This document shows, in pieces, positions 27,260 through 36,648 of a stretch of 52,231 nt of DNA. Every line of letters begins with the position of its first letter. Positions within the stretch are counted from its first letter, which is position 1. The position numbers were made by a program, and so were the translations under genes. The notes under the pieces were generated by a model. It searched no databases. It was not told where the DNA came from and was given only the letters and a program-made list of their open reading frames with translations. The stretch comes from Actinomycetes bacterium (lineage in GTDB: Bacteria; Actinomycetota; Acidimicrobiia; Acidimicrobiales; JAMCQF01): the NCBI GenBank assembly GCA_021851885.1, contig JAJZBS010000010.1, positions 1-52,231 on the forward strand, read 5' to 3'.

Positions 27260-28111
27260 TCAGTGCGTCCGGGCCCGTCGCCGCTCGAGTCCGGGGGCGC
27301 CGCGCCCCGTCTGGAGGAACTGGAGGGCGACGTCGTTGTCCCACACCTCGTCCACCTGGCTGGTCCCCATCCGCTCGACCAGGGCCTGCATGGCGATGTC
27401 GTGGCGCACGAACTCGACGGCGACCAGCACCACCGCGGGGTCGTCCGACCAGACGGCCCACATGCTGTCCGGTACGGCACCGCCGATGAGGACGCTGCGG
27501 CGATCAGCCGCCACCACGAGCAGCCGGGCGCCGGTCCGGGCCAGAACGACCTCGGGGGCCGAGAACTGATGGACGAAGTGGTGGCCGACCGACTCGCTCA
27601 GTTCCCCGAACGACATGACGACGACCCGTAGTCCTCTCCTTTCCGCCTTCCTGAGGGAGGGAACCAGCCCTTCGGCCTCGTCGGGCCATGCCGAGACGTA
27701 CAGCTCCTCCTCCGCCTGTTCGATCAGGTCGATGGCGTGCTCGATGGCCCGGCGCCGCCCTTCGATGTGATGAACGAGGCTCGCCTGAGGGGTGGCTGAT
27801 ATCAAAGGAAGGCTGCGCGAAAGCGTGTCGATCGTCACGTCGAACTCCCGCTTCACACGGGAAAGCAGGGACTCGGCCGAAAGCGCGACGTAGTGGGTGC
27901 CCGGACTGTCGACAAGCTTGACCTCAAAGGCCGCACTGCGTTCCACCAGCTTGGTGAGCGTCTGGTAGACGGTGCTGCGCGGGACCCCGGACTCCTTTGC
28001 CACTTCGTAGCCGTTAAGGGGTCGCCCGGCAGCCAACATTGCGAGGTAGGCCTTTGCCTCATAACCGGACATTCCGAGTTCCCGCAATTGCTCCACCAGC
28101 GACGTCGGCAT
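27260..28111 (-). CDS. TrmB-family transcriptional regulator
   Basis: LVEQLRELGMSGYEAKAYLAMLAAGRPLNGYEVAKESGVPRSTVYQTLTKLVERSAAFEV, with PLD-like C-terminal region (HHIEGRRRAIEHAIDLIEQAEEELYVSAW). Confidence 0.9.
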   Translation of the reverse strand: MPTSLVEQLRELGMSGYEAKAYLAMLAAGRPLNGYEVAKESGVPRSTVYQTLTKLVERSAAFEVKLVDSPGTHYVALSAESLLSRVKREFDVTIDTLSRSLPLISATPQASLVHHIEGRRRAIEHAIDLIEQAEEELYVSAWPDEAEGLVPSLRKAERRGLRVVVMSFGELSESVGHHFVHQFSAPEVVLARTGARLLVVAADRRSVLIGGAVPDSMWAVWSDDPAVVLVAVEFVRHDIAMQALVERMGTSQVDEVWDNDVALQFLQTGRGAPGLERRRARTH

Positions 28112-28230
28112 GGGGTGAGCGTATCCCATCGACGCCTGATGAGCCCATGGAAATTCCGCGCCCGCCTGACGGGACCGGCCGGCGCCGGTCCCGGCGCGGG
28201 CCGCCCGGTCGAAAGAGCGGCGTTAGGCAG

Positions 28231-28259
28231 TTGACGACTATTCGCCCCCGGCGTTAGCG
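28231..28259 (+). promoter_or_regulatory. Possible promoter of the 28326 oxidoreductase
   Basis: TTGACG - 17 bp - TTAGCG; flanked by CGGCGTTAG direct repeats. Confidence 0.35.
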
Positions 28260-28325
28260 TACGAAGGCAGGTGTTCCCGAGGGGGATGCGGTGGCGGGGC
28301 CGCAGGCGGAACGAACGGAGTGTGC

Positions 28326-31300
28326 ATGACAACGACGAGGCCGTCGCCCGCGGCGAGTGCGGTCGACCCGCAGACGTTCAGCCTGGATGACAAGTACCGG
28401 GTGGAGGAGGGGACGGTGCTGCTCACCGGGGTCCAGGCCCTGGTGCGGCTGGTCTTCGACCAGGTGCGGGCCGACCGGCGCGGCGGCCTGCGCACCGCTG
28501 CGTTCGTCAGCGGCTACCCGGGCTCGCCACTCGGCGGGTTCGACCTGGCCCTCCAGCGCACCGGCCGCTACCTCGCCGAGCACGACGTCACCTGGGTGCC
28601 GGGGGTCAACGAGGACCTCGCCGCCACTGCCGTGTGGGGCAGCCAGCAGGACCACCTGGCGCCCCTCGCCCACCACGACGGCGTGGTGGGCATGTGGTAC
28701 GGCAAGGCACCGGGGGTGGACCGCTGCGGGGACGTCTTCCGCCACGCCAACCTCCACGGTGTGGGGCGCAACGGCGGCGTGGTGTGCGCTGCCGGTGACG
28801 ACCCGACGTCGAAGAGCTCGACGTTGCCGAGCGCCAGCGAGATCGCCTTCTACGACGCGATGATCCCGGTGCTGGTGCCGGGCAGTCCCGGCGAGATCCT
28901 GGATCTCGGCCGCCACGCCTTCGAGATCTCGCGGTTCTCGGGCTGTTGGACGGCGTTGAAGATCGTGACCAGCGTGGCCGACGGGCTCGGCATGGCCGAG
29001 GTCGGTCCATGGCGCCTCCAGACGTCGCACCCGACGCTCGAGTTCGACGGCCGACCGTGGCGCCACGTGCAGCAGCGCCGGCTGTTCGTCCCCGAGTCGC
29101 TCGAGATGGAGCGCGATCTCGCCTACCGCCGGCACGAGGCGGCCAAGGCATACGCCACGGCCAACGGGGTGAACCGCATCACCGTCGATCCCGCCGATGC
29201 CTGGCTCGGGATCATCGCTGCCGGCCGCACGTACTTCGAGGTCCGTGACGCCCTCGCCCAGCTCGGGCTGGACGACCGGGAGCTGGTCCGCCTCGGCGTG
29301 CGCCTCCTGAAGCTCGGCATGGTCTATCCGCTTGAGGAGCGGGCCGTCGAGACGCTGGCCCGTGGCGTGGACGAGGTCCTGGTGATCGAGGAGAAGCGGA
29401 GCTTCGTCGAGCAGTTCGTGCGGGAGATCCTCTACGCCCGGTCCGGGGCGCCGCGCCTGGTGGGCAAGCGGGATGAGCGTCGGGAGGTGCTCGTGCCGGC
29501 GGACGGCGAGCTCACCGCCGACCGGCTCGTTCCCGTTCTGGCCGCCCGGCTGGGCACGCGCCTCGACCTCCCCCGACCTGCTGGGGCGCCCCCGGGGCCC
29601 AACCGGAGCGCACCGGTGGCCGTCTCGCTCGGCCCGATACGTGGGGCGTCGGATCCGCCCCCGGCACGCACCGCCCACTTCTGCAGCGGGTGCCCGCACA
29701 ACCGCTCCACGATCGACGTCTCCGGCTCGCCGGTGGGCGGGGGCGTCGGCTGCCATGCGATGGTCCTGTGGATGGACCGCGGCGTCACCAGTTACACCCA
29801 CATGGGTGGTGAGGGCGCCCAGTGGATCGGCCGGTCGCACTTCACCGACACCCCCCACATGGTGCAGAACATGGGCGACGGCACCTTCTTCCACTCGGGG
29901 AGCATGGTGGTGCGGGCGGCCGTCGCCTCCGGGGTCAACATCACCTTCAAGATCCTCTACAACGGCGTCGTGGCCATGACCGGCGGCCAGGACCCCACCG
30001 GCCAGATGACCGTGCCGCAGCTGTGCCGGTTCCTGGAGATCGAGGGCGTGCAGCGGATCATCGTGTGCAGCGAGGAGCCCGGCAGGTACAGGCACCGGGA
30101 CAACCGCCTGCCGCGGTCGGTGACCCTGTGGGACCGGGACCGGCTGGAGGACGCCGAGCGGGAGCTGGCCGGCACCGACGGCGTCACCGTCCTCGTCTAC
30201 GACCAGGGGTGCGCCGCCGAGATGCGCCGGCTCCGCAAGCGGGGTCGCCTCCCGGAACGGACGACCCGGGTCGTGATCAACGAGCGGGTGTGCGAGGGCT
30301 GTGGCGACTGCGGGGCGAAGAGCAGCTGCCTGTCCGTCCACCCGGTCGAGACCGAGTTCGGTCGCAAGACCCGCATCCACCAGTCATCGTGCAACACCGA
30401 CTACAGCTGCCTGGAGGGCGACTGCCCCTCGTTCGTCACCGTGCGGGCACCGGCCCCCGGCCGCCGCGCCCGCCGCTCCGGGGACGGCCCAGCCGGGCTG
30501 CCCGCACCGCCGCCACCACCGCTCGCTCCCATCGGGCCCGACGGCTTCAACCTCTACATGGCCGGGGTGGGCGGTACCGGGGTGGTGACGGTCAACCAGG
30601 TGGTGGCCACCGCAGCAGCGCTCGACGGGCTCAGCGTGACGGGCCTCGACCAGACCGGGCTGTCGCAGAAGGGCGGTCCCGTCGTCTCCCACCTCCGCCT
30701 GGCGGCCGCGCCCGTCGAGACGTCGAACGCGGTGGGGCCAGGTGCCGCCGACTGCCTGCTCGCCCTCGACCTCCTCGTGGCACTGGACGGTAAGAACCTG
30801 GTGCGGGCCGACCCGGCCAGGACCGCCATCGCGGCATCGTCCTCCGTGGTGCCGACGGCCCAGATGGTCATCGACAGTTCGGTCGCCTACCCGGCACCGG
30901 CCACCCTCATGCCCGCCCTCGAGGAGGCGTCACGGCCGGGTGCGTTCGTGCACCTCGACGCACTGCGGGTGGCCGAGGAGCTCTGCGGCGACCACATGGT
31001 CGCCAACATGGTCGTCCTGGGCGCGGCACTCCAGGCCGGGTTCCTGCCCCTGCAGCCCGCCTCGATCCAGCGAGCCGTCGAATTGAACGGCGTCGCCGTC
31101 GAGCGGAACATGCGGGCGCTCGCCGCCGGCCGCCTGGCGGTGGCCGACCCGGCCCGCCTGGCCAAGGCGCTCGACCGCGGAGCCGCCCGCCACCAGCGGG
31201 TCTCCCGCCGCGACGGCCGCGCTGCCGACCGCGCCGGTGCGCTGCTCGCCGGAACCCGCCTCGAGGGCGAGCTGGCCCGGGTGGTGCTGCGCCGGGCGGC

Positions 31301-31907
31301 CGAGCTCATCGACTACCAGGGGGAGCGGCTGGCACGTCGCTACGTGGAGGTGGTGCTGTCCGCCGCCGACGCCGAACGGGAGACCGGCACGGGATCGACC
31401 CGCCTCAGCGAGACGGTGGCGACGACCCTCTTCGCCCTGACCGCCTACAAGGACGAGTACGAGGTGGCCAGGCTCCATCTGCGCCCAGAGTTGCGCGATG
31501 CGGTTGCGTCAGCGGTGCCGGGTGCGACGGGTGTCCGCTTCCGGCTCCACCCACCGCTGCTGCGATCCCTGGGGATGCGTTCGAAGATCGCCATCCCCGC
31601 CCCGGTGGCCGTGCCCATGTTCGCCGTCCTGCGCTCGATGCGGGGCGTGCGGGGCACCCCGCTCGACCCCTTCGGCCACAGCCGCGTCCGGCGCCTGGAG
31701 CGGTCCCTGGTCGAGGAGTACACGGAGCTGGTGCGTGGACTGGCCCGGGACCTCACGCCGGAGCGCCTCGACGCCTCGATCGAGCTGGCGGGACTGGCTT
31801 CCATGGTGCGTGGGTACGAGACGATCAAAGAGGCCAATGCGGCCGCGTACCGCAGGGCTCTCGCTGAACGGCTCGCCGCCCTCGACGCAGCCATTCCAGC
31901 GCGGTGA
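28326..31907 (+). CDS. Indolepyruvate ferredoxin oxidoreductase-like protein (single fused chain)
   Basis: SGYPGSPLGGFD, GVNEDLAATAVWGSQQ, HMGGEGAQWIGRSHFTD, MGDGTFFHSG, Fe-S segment VCEGCGDCGAKSSCL, gamma-like domain MAGVGGTGVVTVNQV. Confidence 0.92.
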   Translation: MTTTRPSPAASAVDPQTFSLDDKYRVEEGTVLLTGVQALVRLVFDQVRADRRGGLRTAAFVSGYPGSPLGGFDLALQRTGRYLAEHDVTWVPGVNEDLAATAVWGSQQDHLAPLAHHDGVVGMWYGKAPGVDRCGDVFRHANLHGVGRNGGVVCAAGDDPTSKSSTLPSASEIAFYDAMIPVLVPGSPGEILDLGRHAFEISRFSGCWTALKIVTSVADGLGMAEVGPWRLQTSHPTLEFDGRPWRHVQQRRLFVPESLEMERDLAYRRHEAAKAYATANGVNRITVDPADAWLGIIAAGRTYFEVRDALAQLGLDDRELVRLGVRLLKLGMVYPLEERAVETLARGVDEVLVIEEKRSFVEQFVREILYARSGAPRLVGKRDERREVLVPADGELTADRLVPVLAARLGTRLDLPRPAGAPPGPNRSAPVAVSLGPIRGASDPPPARTAHFCSGCPHNRSTIDVSGSPVGGGVGCHAMVLWMDRGVTSYTHMGGEGAQWIGRSHFTDTPHMVQNMGDGTFFHSGSMVVRAAVASGVNITFKILYNGVVAMTGGQDPTGQMTVPQLCRFLEIEGVQRIIVCSEEPGRYRHRDNRLPRSVTLWDRDRLEDAERELAGTDGVTVLVYDQGCAAEMRRLRKRGRLPERTTRVVINERVCEGCGDCGAKSSCLSVHPVETEFGRKTRIHQSSCNTDYSCLEGDCPSFVTVRAPAPGRRARRSGDGPAGLPAPPPPPLAPIGPDGFNLYMAGVGGTGVVTVNQVVATAAALDGLSVTGLDQTGLSQKGGPVVSHLRLAAAPVETSNAVGPGAADCLLALDLLVALDGKNLVRADPARTAIAASSSVVPTAQMVIDSSVAYPAPATLMPALEEASRPGAFVHLDALRVAEELCGDHMVANMVVLGAALQAGFLPLQPASIQRAVELNGVAVERNMRALAAGRLAVADPARLAKALDRGAARHQRVSRRDGRAADRAGALLAGTRLEGELARVVLRRAAELIDYQGERLARRYVEVVLSAADAERETGTGSTRLSETVATTLFALTAYKDEYEVARLHLRPELRDAVASAVPGATGVRFRLHPPLLRSLGMRSKIAIPAPVAVPMFAVLRSMRGVRGTPLDPFGHSRVRRLERSLVEEYTELVRGLARDLTPERLDASIELAGLASMVRGYETIKEANAAAYRRALAERLAALDAAIPAR

Positions 31908-32194
31908 CGGTTGGGCCGATTTCCCACCGGGTGTCGGCAGGTTCTCTGACAGATCTGAGCCGGCGCCACGCGGCTACCCGGCCGGACGGCTGTCGGCCCG
32001 AGCCGCGGACGTGGTACCTCGACGCGGCGGCTCCCGTCCGGTGGCCGGTCGCCGCCGCGCCCCATGGGAGCCGACGACCTGGCCCGGCTCCGAAGGTCGC
32101 GTTCGACCGCTCGTCACGACATCCCAGGTCAGCGTGGTCAACTACGGACCACCGCCCTGGTCTGGGCCGCCGGAATCGAACGAATTCCAAAAGC

Positions 32195-32214
32195 GTAGGG
32201 TTGACACTGACTAC
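32195..32214. promoter_or_regulatory. Predicted operator, dyad site 2
   Basis: GTAGGGTTGACACTGACTAC (arms extend to GCGTAG/CTACGC), overlapping the -35 box. Confidence 0.5.
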
Positions 32215-32229
32215 GCACTCGCGTACTGT
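32201..32229 (+). promoter_or_regulatory. Predicted sigma70-type promoter of the Liv operon
   Basis: TTGACA (32201-32206) - 17 bp - TACTGT (32224-32229). Confidence 0.65.
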
Positions 32230-32448
32230 ACGGGCACCACACGCATGTGGATGCGTACGACGCGAGTTCGGGCTGGGGGCGCGTCGCGCGGGCCACTGAT
32301 TGGGAGGGATCGCACGCTGGTCGAGGGGGGAATTCCCGTACCCGATATGGGGTCGGTTTTCTTGTCGCAGCTCACGTCTGATTCCGAAACAGAACACTAG
32401 GAATTATCAACGCAGATATTCTGCGACTGAGGGGGGAGATTCATCCTT

Positions 32449-33705
32449 ATGATGACCTTCAATGGCCACCGACGTCGGCGAGCAGCCGCAGCGGTGACGG
32501 CGCTGGCAGTCGGATCGCTGTTGGCAGCGTGTGGCAGCACGACGTCGAACGCGTCCGGTTCCGGTTCCGGTTCGAGCTCGAGCTCGAGCTCGGTCCCCGG
32601 GATCACGTCGAACACGATCACGATCGGCGCGACGGAGCCCATCACCGGCAAGGCCGCCACCGCCGGGCAGGGCCTGGAGGCGGGCATCAAGATCGCCACC
32701 CAGTACATCAACGCCCATGGCGGCGTGAACGGCAAGAAGATCAACGCCATCATCCTCGACGACGGGTTCATCCAGTCGCGCGAGATCGCCAACATCCGCC
32801 AGCTGGTGAGCCAGGACCACGTGTACGCGATCGTGGACCCCGCCGGTTCGCAGGGCATCGCCGGCACGTGGGACTTCATGAAGCAGGCGGGGACGCCGAT
32901 GTGGGGACCCATCTCGCCCAGCGACCCCAAGCTGCCCAACGTGTACCTGCTCGTGGCGTCCAGGACGGCGCAGCAGGAGGTGGCCATCGACTACTTCGCC
33001 AAGCAGGGCCTGACCCGTATCGCCGCCATCGGAGAGGATGACGACCTCGGCCTGTCCCTGAAGGACGCCCTGGCCCAGCAGGTGCCGAAGCATCCGGGCA
33101 TGAAGGTGGTCGCCAACGAGACGCTTCCGGTGTCGACCTCCGACGTCTCGGCCGCCGTGCTGGCCGTGAAGAACGCCAACCCGCAGGCGCTCATCATCAG
33201 CACCAACAACACCTCGGTCGGCCTCATCCTGAAGGAGATGGGCAACCTCGGCCTGCACATCCCGGCGTACGCAGACCAGGGTGCGGCCAACACCGGTGGC
33301 GTCGGCGCCGTCGGCCCGGCCGGCAGTGCTGCCAACGGGTTCCTGGGCGGTCTCCAGGTGGACCTGCCCACCAGCAACACCCAGGCTGTCCAGACATGGC
33401 GTGCCCAGGCGCAGCAGTACAGCGGACCGCAAGGCCTGAGCGCATTCTCCCTGCAGACCTACATGCAGGAGATGGCGTTCGTCGAAGTCCTCAAGCGCAT
33501 GGGATCGGACTACAGCTGGTCCAACTTCCAGAAGACGGCCAACGGTCTGGCGAGCAACCCCATCACCCTGGGTGCCCTCCCGCCGATCGCCTGCGGACCG
33601 CTCCCCGACGGCCACACCTGTGGAAACCAGTCGGAGATCGCCAAGTTCGATGCGACAACCCAGACATGGTCGGTGATCCAGGGCTTCACCGCTCCCCAGA
33701 GCTAG
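32449..33705 (+). CDS. Branched-chain amino-acid-type ABC substrate-binding lipoprotein
   Basis: Lipobox LLAACG, Ser/Gly linker, TITIGATEPITGKAATAGQGLEAGIKIATQYINAHGGVNGKKI. Confidence 0.92.
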   Translation: MMTFNGHRRRRAAAAVTALAVGSLLAACGSTTSNASGSGSGSSSSSSSVPGITSNTITIGATEPITGKAATAGQGLEAGIKIATQYINAHGGVNGKKINAIILDDGFIQSREIANIRQLVSQDHVYAIVDPAGSQGIAGTWDFMKQAGTPMWGPISPSDPKLPNVYLLVASRTAQQEVAIDYFAKQGLTRIAAIGEDDDLGLSLKDALAQQVPKHPGMKVVANETLPVSTSDVSAAVLAVKNANPQALIISTNNTSVGLILKEMGNLGLHIPAYADQGAANTGGVGAVGPAGSAANGFLGGLQVDLPTSNTQAVQTWRAQAQQYSGPQGLSAFSLQTYMQEMAFVEVLKRMGSDYSWSNFQKTANGLASNPITLGALPPIACGPLPDGHTCGNQSEIAKFDATTQTWSVIQGFTAPQS

Positions 33706-33713
33706 TCGTCGGA

Positions 33714-33726
33714 GCCCGGACCGGGC
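33714..33726 (+). terminator. Short GC hairpin after the substrate-binding gene
   Basis: GCCCGG-A-CCGGGC 9 nt after the stop codon; no U-tract. Confidence 0.3.
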
Positions 33727-33741
33727 CTCGAACGAGATGAC

Positions 33742-33804
33742 GGGGTGGGGTCGACCCGTGGATCCGGAACGCATCGCCGGATACCACGGGTCGGTCCCAC
33801 CTCC
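33742..33804 (+). other. Long imperfect hairpin between livK-like and livH-like genes
   Basis: GGGGTGGGGTCGACCCGTGGATCCGG / CCGGAT(A)CCACGGGTCGGTCCCACCTC: 26 pairs, one bulged A, three G-U, 9-nt loop. Confidence 0.8.
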
Positions 33805-33849
33805 GACTCGTACCGAGCCTGGTCGAGGGGCGAGAGCCGCGGAGGCAGC

Positions 33850-34713
33850 ATGCTGCAGTACATCATCAACGGCCTGCAGAGCGGCAGCTGGTACAGCCTG
33901 CTCGCAGTGTCGATCGTCATCGTCATGAAGGCATCGGACGTGCCGAATTTCGCCGTGGCCAACATGGGCCTGGTCGGCGCCTTCCTCGCCTACTCCTTCG
34001 TCAGCGCCCACCTGCCCTTCGGGGTCGCCGTGGTGCTCGGCCTACTCGGGGCCGCCCTGTTCGGGGTGATCATCGACCGGGCGGTCATCCAGCGCCTGGG
34101 GGACAAGGGGCACTTCCCCCTGCTGCTGATGACCATCGGCATCAGCCTCAGCCTGGCCGCCGCGCTCGAGCTGATCTGGGGCACCAACTCCCTGTCGCTC
34201 AACGCGCCGTGGTCGAACAAGACGGTCCACCTGGCTGGCCAGATCATCAACTGGGACGGCATCGTCACCATCGCCACCGGGCTGGTCATCGCCATCGCCA
34301 TCACCTGGTTCTTCCACACGACCGCCGGCGTGCGCATGCGCGCGGTGGCCGAGAACCGGAGTGCGGCCCGCCTGGTCGGCGTCCGCATCAGCCGGGTGTC
34401 CGGACTGGCCTGGGGGATCGGCACGGCAGTCGCCGCCCTGGCCATGATCCTCCAGACCGAGTCGTCGGTACTCTCCTACACGGCCGGCGACGCGCTCCTC
34501 GTCCCCGCGTTCGTGGCCGCCACCGCGGCCGGGTTCACCTCGCCCGTCGGCGCGTACGTTGCCGGGCTGGTGATCGGCGTGCTCGAGAACCTGACCGGCG
34601 GGTACATCTCGACCGCGCTGCAGTCGGTGGTCGCCCTCGTCGTCGTCGTGCTCATCCTGCTCCTGCGCCCGAGTGGCTTCACCCGCACCGCCCTGGCGCG
34701 GCGCGAGGTGTGA
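33850..34713 (+). CDS. Branched-chain amino-acid-type ABC permease (LivH-like)
   Basis: MLQYIINGLQSGSWYSLLAVSIVIVMKASDVPNFAVANMGLVGAF; GGAGG upstream of the ATG. Confidence 0.92.
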   Translation: MLQYIINGLQSGSWYSLLAVSIVIVMKASDVPNFAVANMGLVGAFLAYSFVSAHLPFGVAVVLGLLGAALFGVIIDRAVIQRLGDKGHFPLLLMTIGISLSLAAALELIWGTNSLSLNAPWSNKTVHLAGQIINWDGIVTIATGLVIAIAITWFFHTTAGVRMRAVAENRSAARLVGVRISRVSGLAWGIGTAVAALAMILQTESSVLSYTAGDALLVPAFVAATAAGFTSPVGAYVAGLVIGVLENLTGGYISTALQSVVALVVVVLILLLRPSGFTRTALARREV

Positions 34714-34732
34714 GGCCGGAGAGTTGCCTGAC

Positions 34733-35839
34733 ATGCCCCCTCACGATCTGCTCCCCGACGGCAACCGGCGTGGCCGTCGTTGGGCGAAGCTGGCGTCGCT
34801 GATCGTCCTGATCACCCTGCTCGCCGTGGTCCCGCCGGCGATGAACAGCTACGACCAGTACCTGATCACCCTCACCCTCGTCTACGCCATCACCACCCTC
34901 GGCCTCAACGTGCTCATCGGCTGGACCGGTCAGCTGTCGCTGGCCCACGCAGGGGTCTTCGGGCTCGGCGCGTACCTCAGCACCATCCTGATCCAGCACG
35001 GGTGGGGCTTCGTCCCCTCGCTGCTCGTCGCCGGGCTCGGCTCGGCGATCGTCGGCGGGCTGGTCGTCTTCCCGGCCCTGCGCTTCAGCGGTTTCACCCT
35101 CGCCGTGGCCTCACTGGCGTTCGCGTCGGTCATCGTCCAGCTCTTCGACAACGGTGGCTCGGTCACCGGCGGTGGCGGTGGCCTCGCCGTGCCCGTGTTC
35201 CAGTTCAGCGGGCTCAGCCAGACGATGAGCACCTACTACGTGACGCTCATCTCCACCGTCCTCTGCTTCGTGGTGGCGCACCGCATGCGCCACCTGCGGT
35301 TCGGAAGGGTGGCGTTCTCCATCCGCGACACGGAGATCGCCGCCGTCGTGAGCGGGATCAGGGTGGTCCGCTACAAGGTCTTCGTCTTCGCGTTCGCCGC
35401 CTTCCTCGGCGCCATCGGCGGAGCCCTCTACGCCCAGCTCGAGACGTTCATCTTCCCCGTCATGTTCAGCACCAACACCCTGGTGCTGATGCTCGTCATG
35501 CTGTTCCTCGGCGGCGCCAGCTCGCTGTACGGCCCGATCTTCGGTGCCATCTTCGCCGTGGTCATGGTCGAGCTCCTCCAGTCGTTCGGCAGCTACCAGG
35601 ACCTCCTCTACGGGCTCCTGCTCATGCTGGTCATCGGTGTCCTCCCGGGGGGCATGGCGTCCCTGCCCGAGCGACTCCGGACCAGCCACCTCCTCGGGCG
35701 CGCCGTCCGGGGCGTGGCGTCACGGTTCGGCCGCGGCCGTCAGGACGAGGCGACGGCCGCCTCCCCGGTTCCACCGACCGCTACCGGGTCGTCGCTGGTG
35801 GACGACCCGGGCGACGGCGTCGAGAGCGGGGTGGCCTGA
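34733..35839 (+). CDS. Branched-chain amino-acid-type ABC permease (LivM-like)
   Basis: GLNVLIGWTGQLSLAHAGVFGLGAYLS, GLSQTMSTYYVTLIS, RDTEIAAVVSGI. Confidence 0.92.
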   Translation: MPPHDLLPDGNRRGRRWAKLASLIVLITLLAVVPPAMNSYDQYLITLTLVYAITTLGLNVLIGWTGQLSLAHAGVFGLGAYLSTILIQHGWGFVPSLLVAGLGSAIVGGLVVFPALRFSGFTLAVASLAFASVIVQLFDNGGSVTGGGGGLAVPVFQFSGLSQTMSTYYVTLISTVLCFVVAHRMRHLRFGRVAFSIRDTEIAAVVSGIRVVRYKVFVFAFAAFLGAIGGALYAQLETFIFPVMFSTNTLVLMLVMLFLGGASSLYGPIFGAIFAVVMVELLQSFGSYQDLLYGLLLMLVIGVLPGGMASLPERLRTSHLLGRAVRGVASRFGRGRQDEATAASPVPPTATGSSLVDDPGDGVESGVA

Positions 35840-36648
35840 TGGCCGAGTCGCCAGCGAAGGGGACAGGAGACGTGGGCGGCAGCATCGCCTGGGACGACGT
35901 GAGCGTCGCCTTCGGCAGCAACCAGGTGCTCGACGGGGTCTCGCTGTCGTTCTCATCCGGTTTCAACGGCCTGATCGGGCCCAACGGTGCCGGGAAGACC
36001 ACGTGCTTCAACGTCGCCAGCGGGTTCGTGGCGCCGAGCTCGGGGCAGGTCAGACTGAACGGGACCGACGTCCGCGGCCTCAGTGCGGTCAAGCGGTCCC
36101 GGGCGGGGCTGGCCCGAACCTTCCAGACCCCCCGCCTGGTGCTCGAGATGACCGTTCTCGAGAACGTGCTGGTCGGCACCGAGCGGCAGCATCGCGCCGG
36201 GCACGTGCGCGAGGTGCTCAGCTTCCCCCGTGCCCGCCGCGAGGCGAGGGAGCTGGCCGACATGTCGATGGACCTGCTCCGGAGGTTCGGGCTCGAGGGG
36301 GCGGCCGGCCAGCGTGCCGGGTCGCTGTCGTTGGGGAGCCAGAAGCTGGTGGAGGTGGCCCGGGCCCTCGCCACCCAGTCGACCGTGCTCCTCCTGGACG
36401 AGCCGGCTGCCGGCCTCAGTGCGTCGGACACCTCGGCGATGGTCGACGGGCTGCACCAGCTGGTCGAGGGGACGTCGCTGTGCGTCGTGATCGTCGAGCA
36501 CGACCTCCAGCTCATCATGAGCCTGTGCTCGTCGGTGGCCGTGCTCGACTTCGGGCGCATCATCTCGCAGGGGACCCCGGAGATGATCCTGCAGGACAAG
36601 GCAGTGGTGGACGCGTACCTGGGAGCCGGCTTTGCTACTGGAGATTGA
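35839..36648 (+). CDS. Branched-chain amino-acid-type ABC ATPase (LivG-like)
   Basis: GPNGAGKTTCFN, ARTFQTPRLVLEMTVLENVLVG, LSLGSQKLVEVARAL, LLLDEPAAGLS, VEHDLQLIM. Confidence 0.94.
   Translation: MAESPAKGTGDVGGSIAWDDVSVAFGSNQVLDGVSLSFSSGFNGLIGPNGAGKTTCFNVASGFVAPSSGQVRLNGTDVRGLSAVKRSRAGLARTFQTPRLVLEMTVLENVLVGTERQHRAGHVREVLSFPRARREARELADMSMDLLRRFGLEGAAGQRAGSLSLGSQKLVEVARALATQSTVLLLDEPAAGLSASDTSAMVDGLHQLVEGTSLCVVIVEHDLQLIMSLCSSVAVLDFGRIISQGTPEMILQDKAVVDAYLGAGFATGD

Noticed and set aside
28254-30380. 708-aa antisense ORF opposite the indolepyruvate oxidoreductase-like gene
   Set aside because: Composition (Gly/His/Val/Pro-rich, no motifs) is that expected from the antisense of a GC-rich gene; the plus-strand protein is clear.
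32168-32192. tRNA T-arm-like sequence (reverse complement GTTCGATTCCGGCGGC)
   Set aside because: No acceptor, D or anticodon arms could be found around it; isolated resemblance only.
32557-32592. GGTTCC/GAGCTC hexamer repeats considered as a CRISPR or regulatory array
   Set aside because: They encode the Gly/Ser linker after the SBP lipobox; simple coding repeat without spacers.
33756-33767. 12-mer CCGTGGATCCGG also present at 12918-12929
   Set aside because: The second copy is in the coding sequence of the PRT fusion and lacks the rest of the hairpin; most likely coincidence, so not called a dispersed element.
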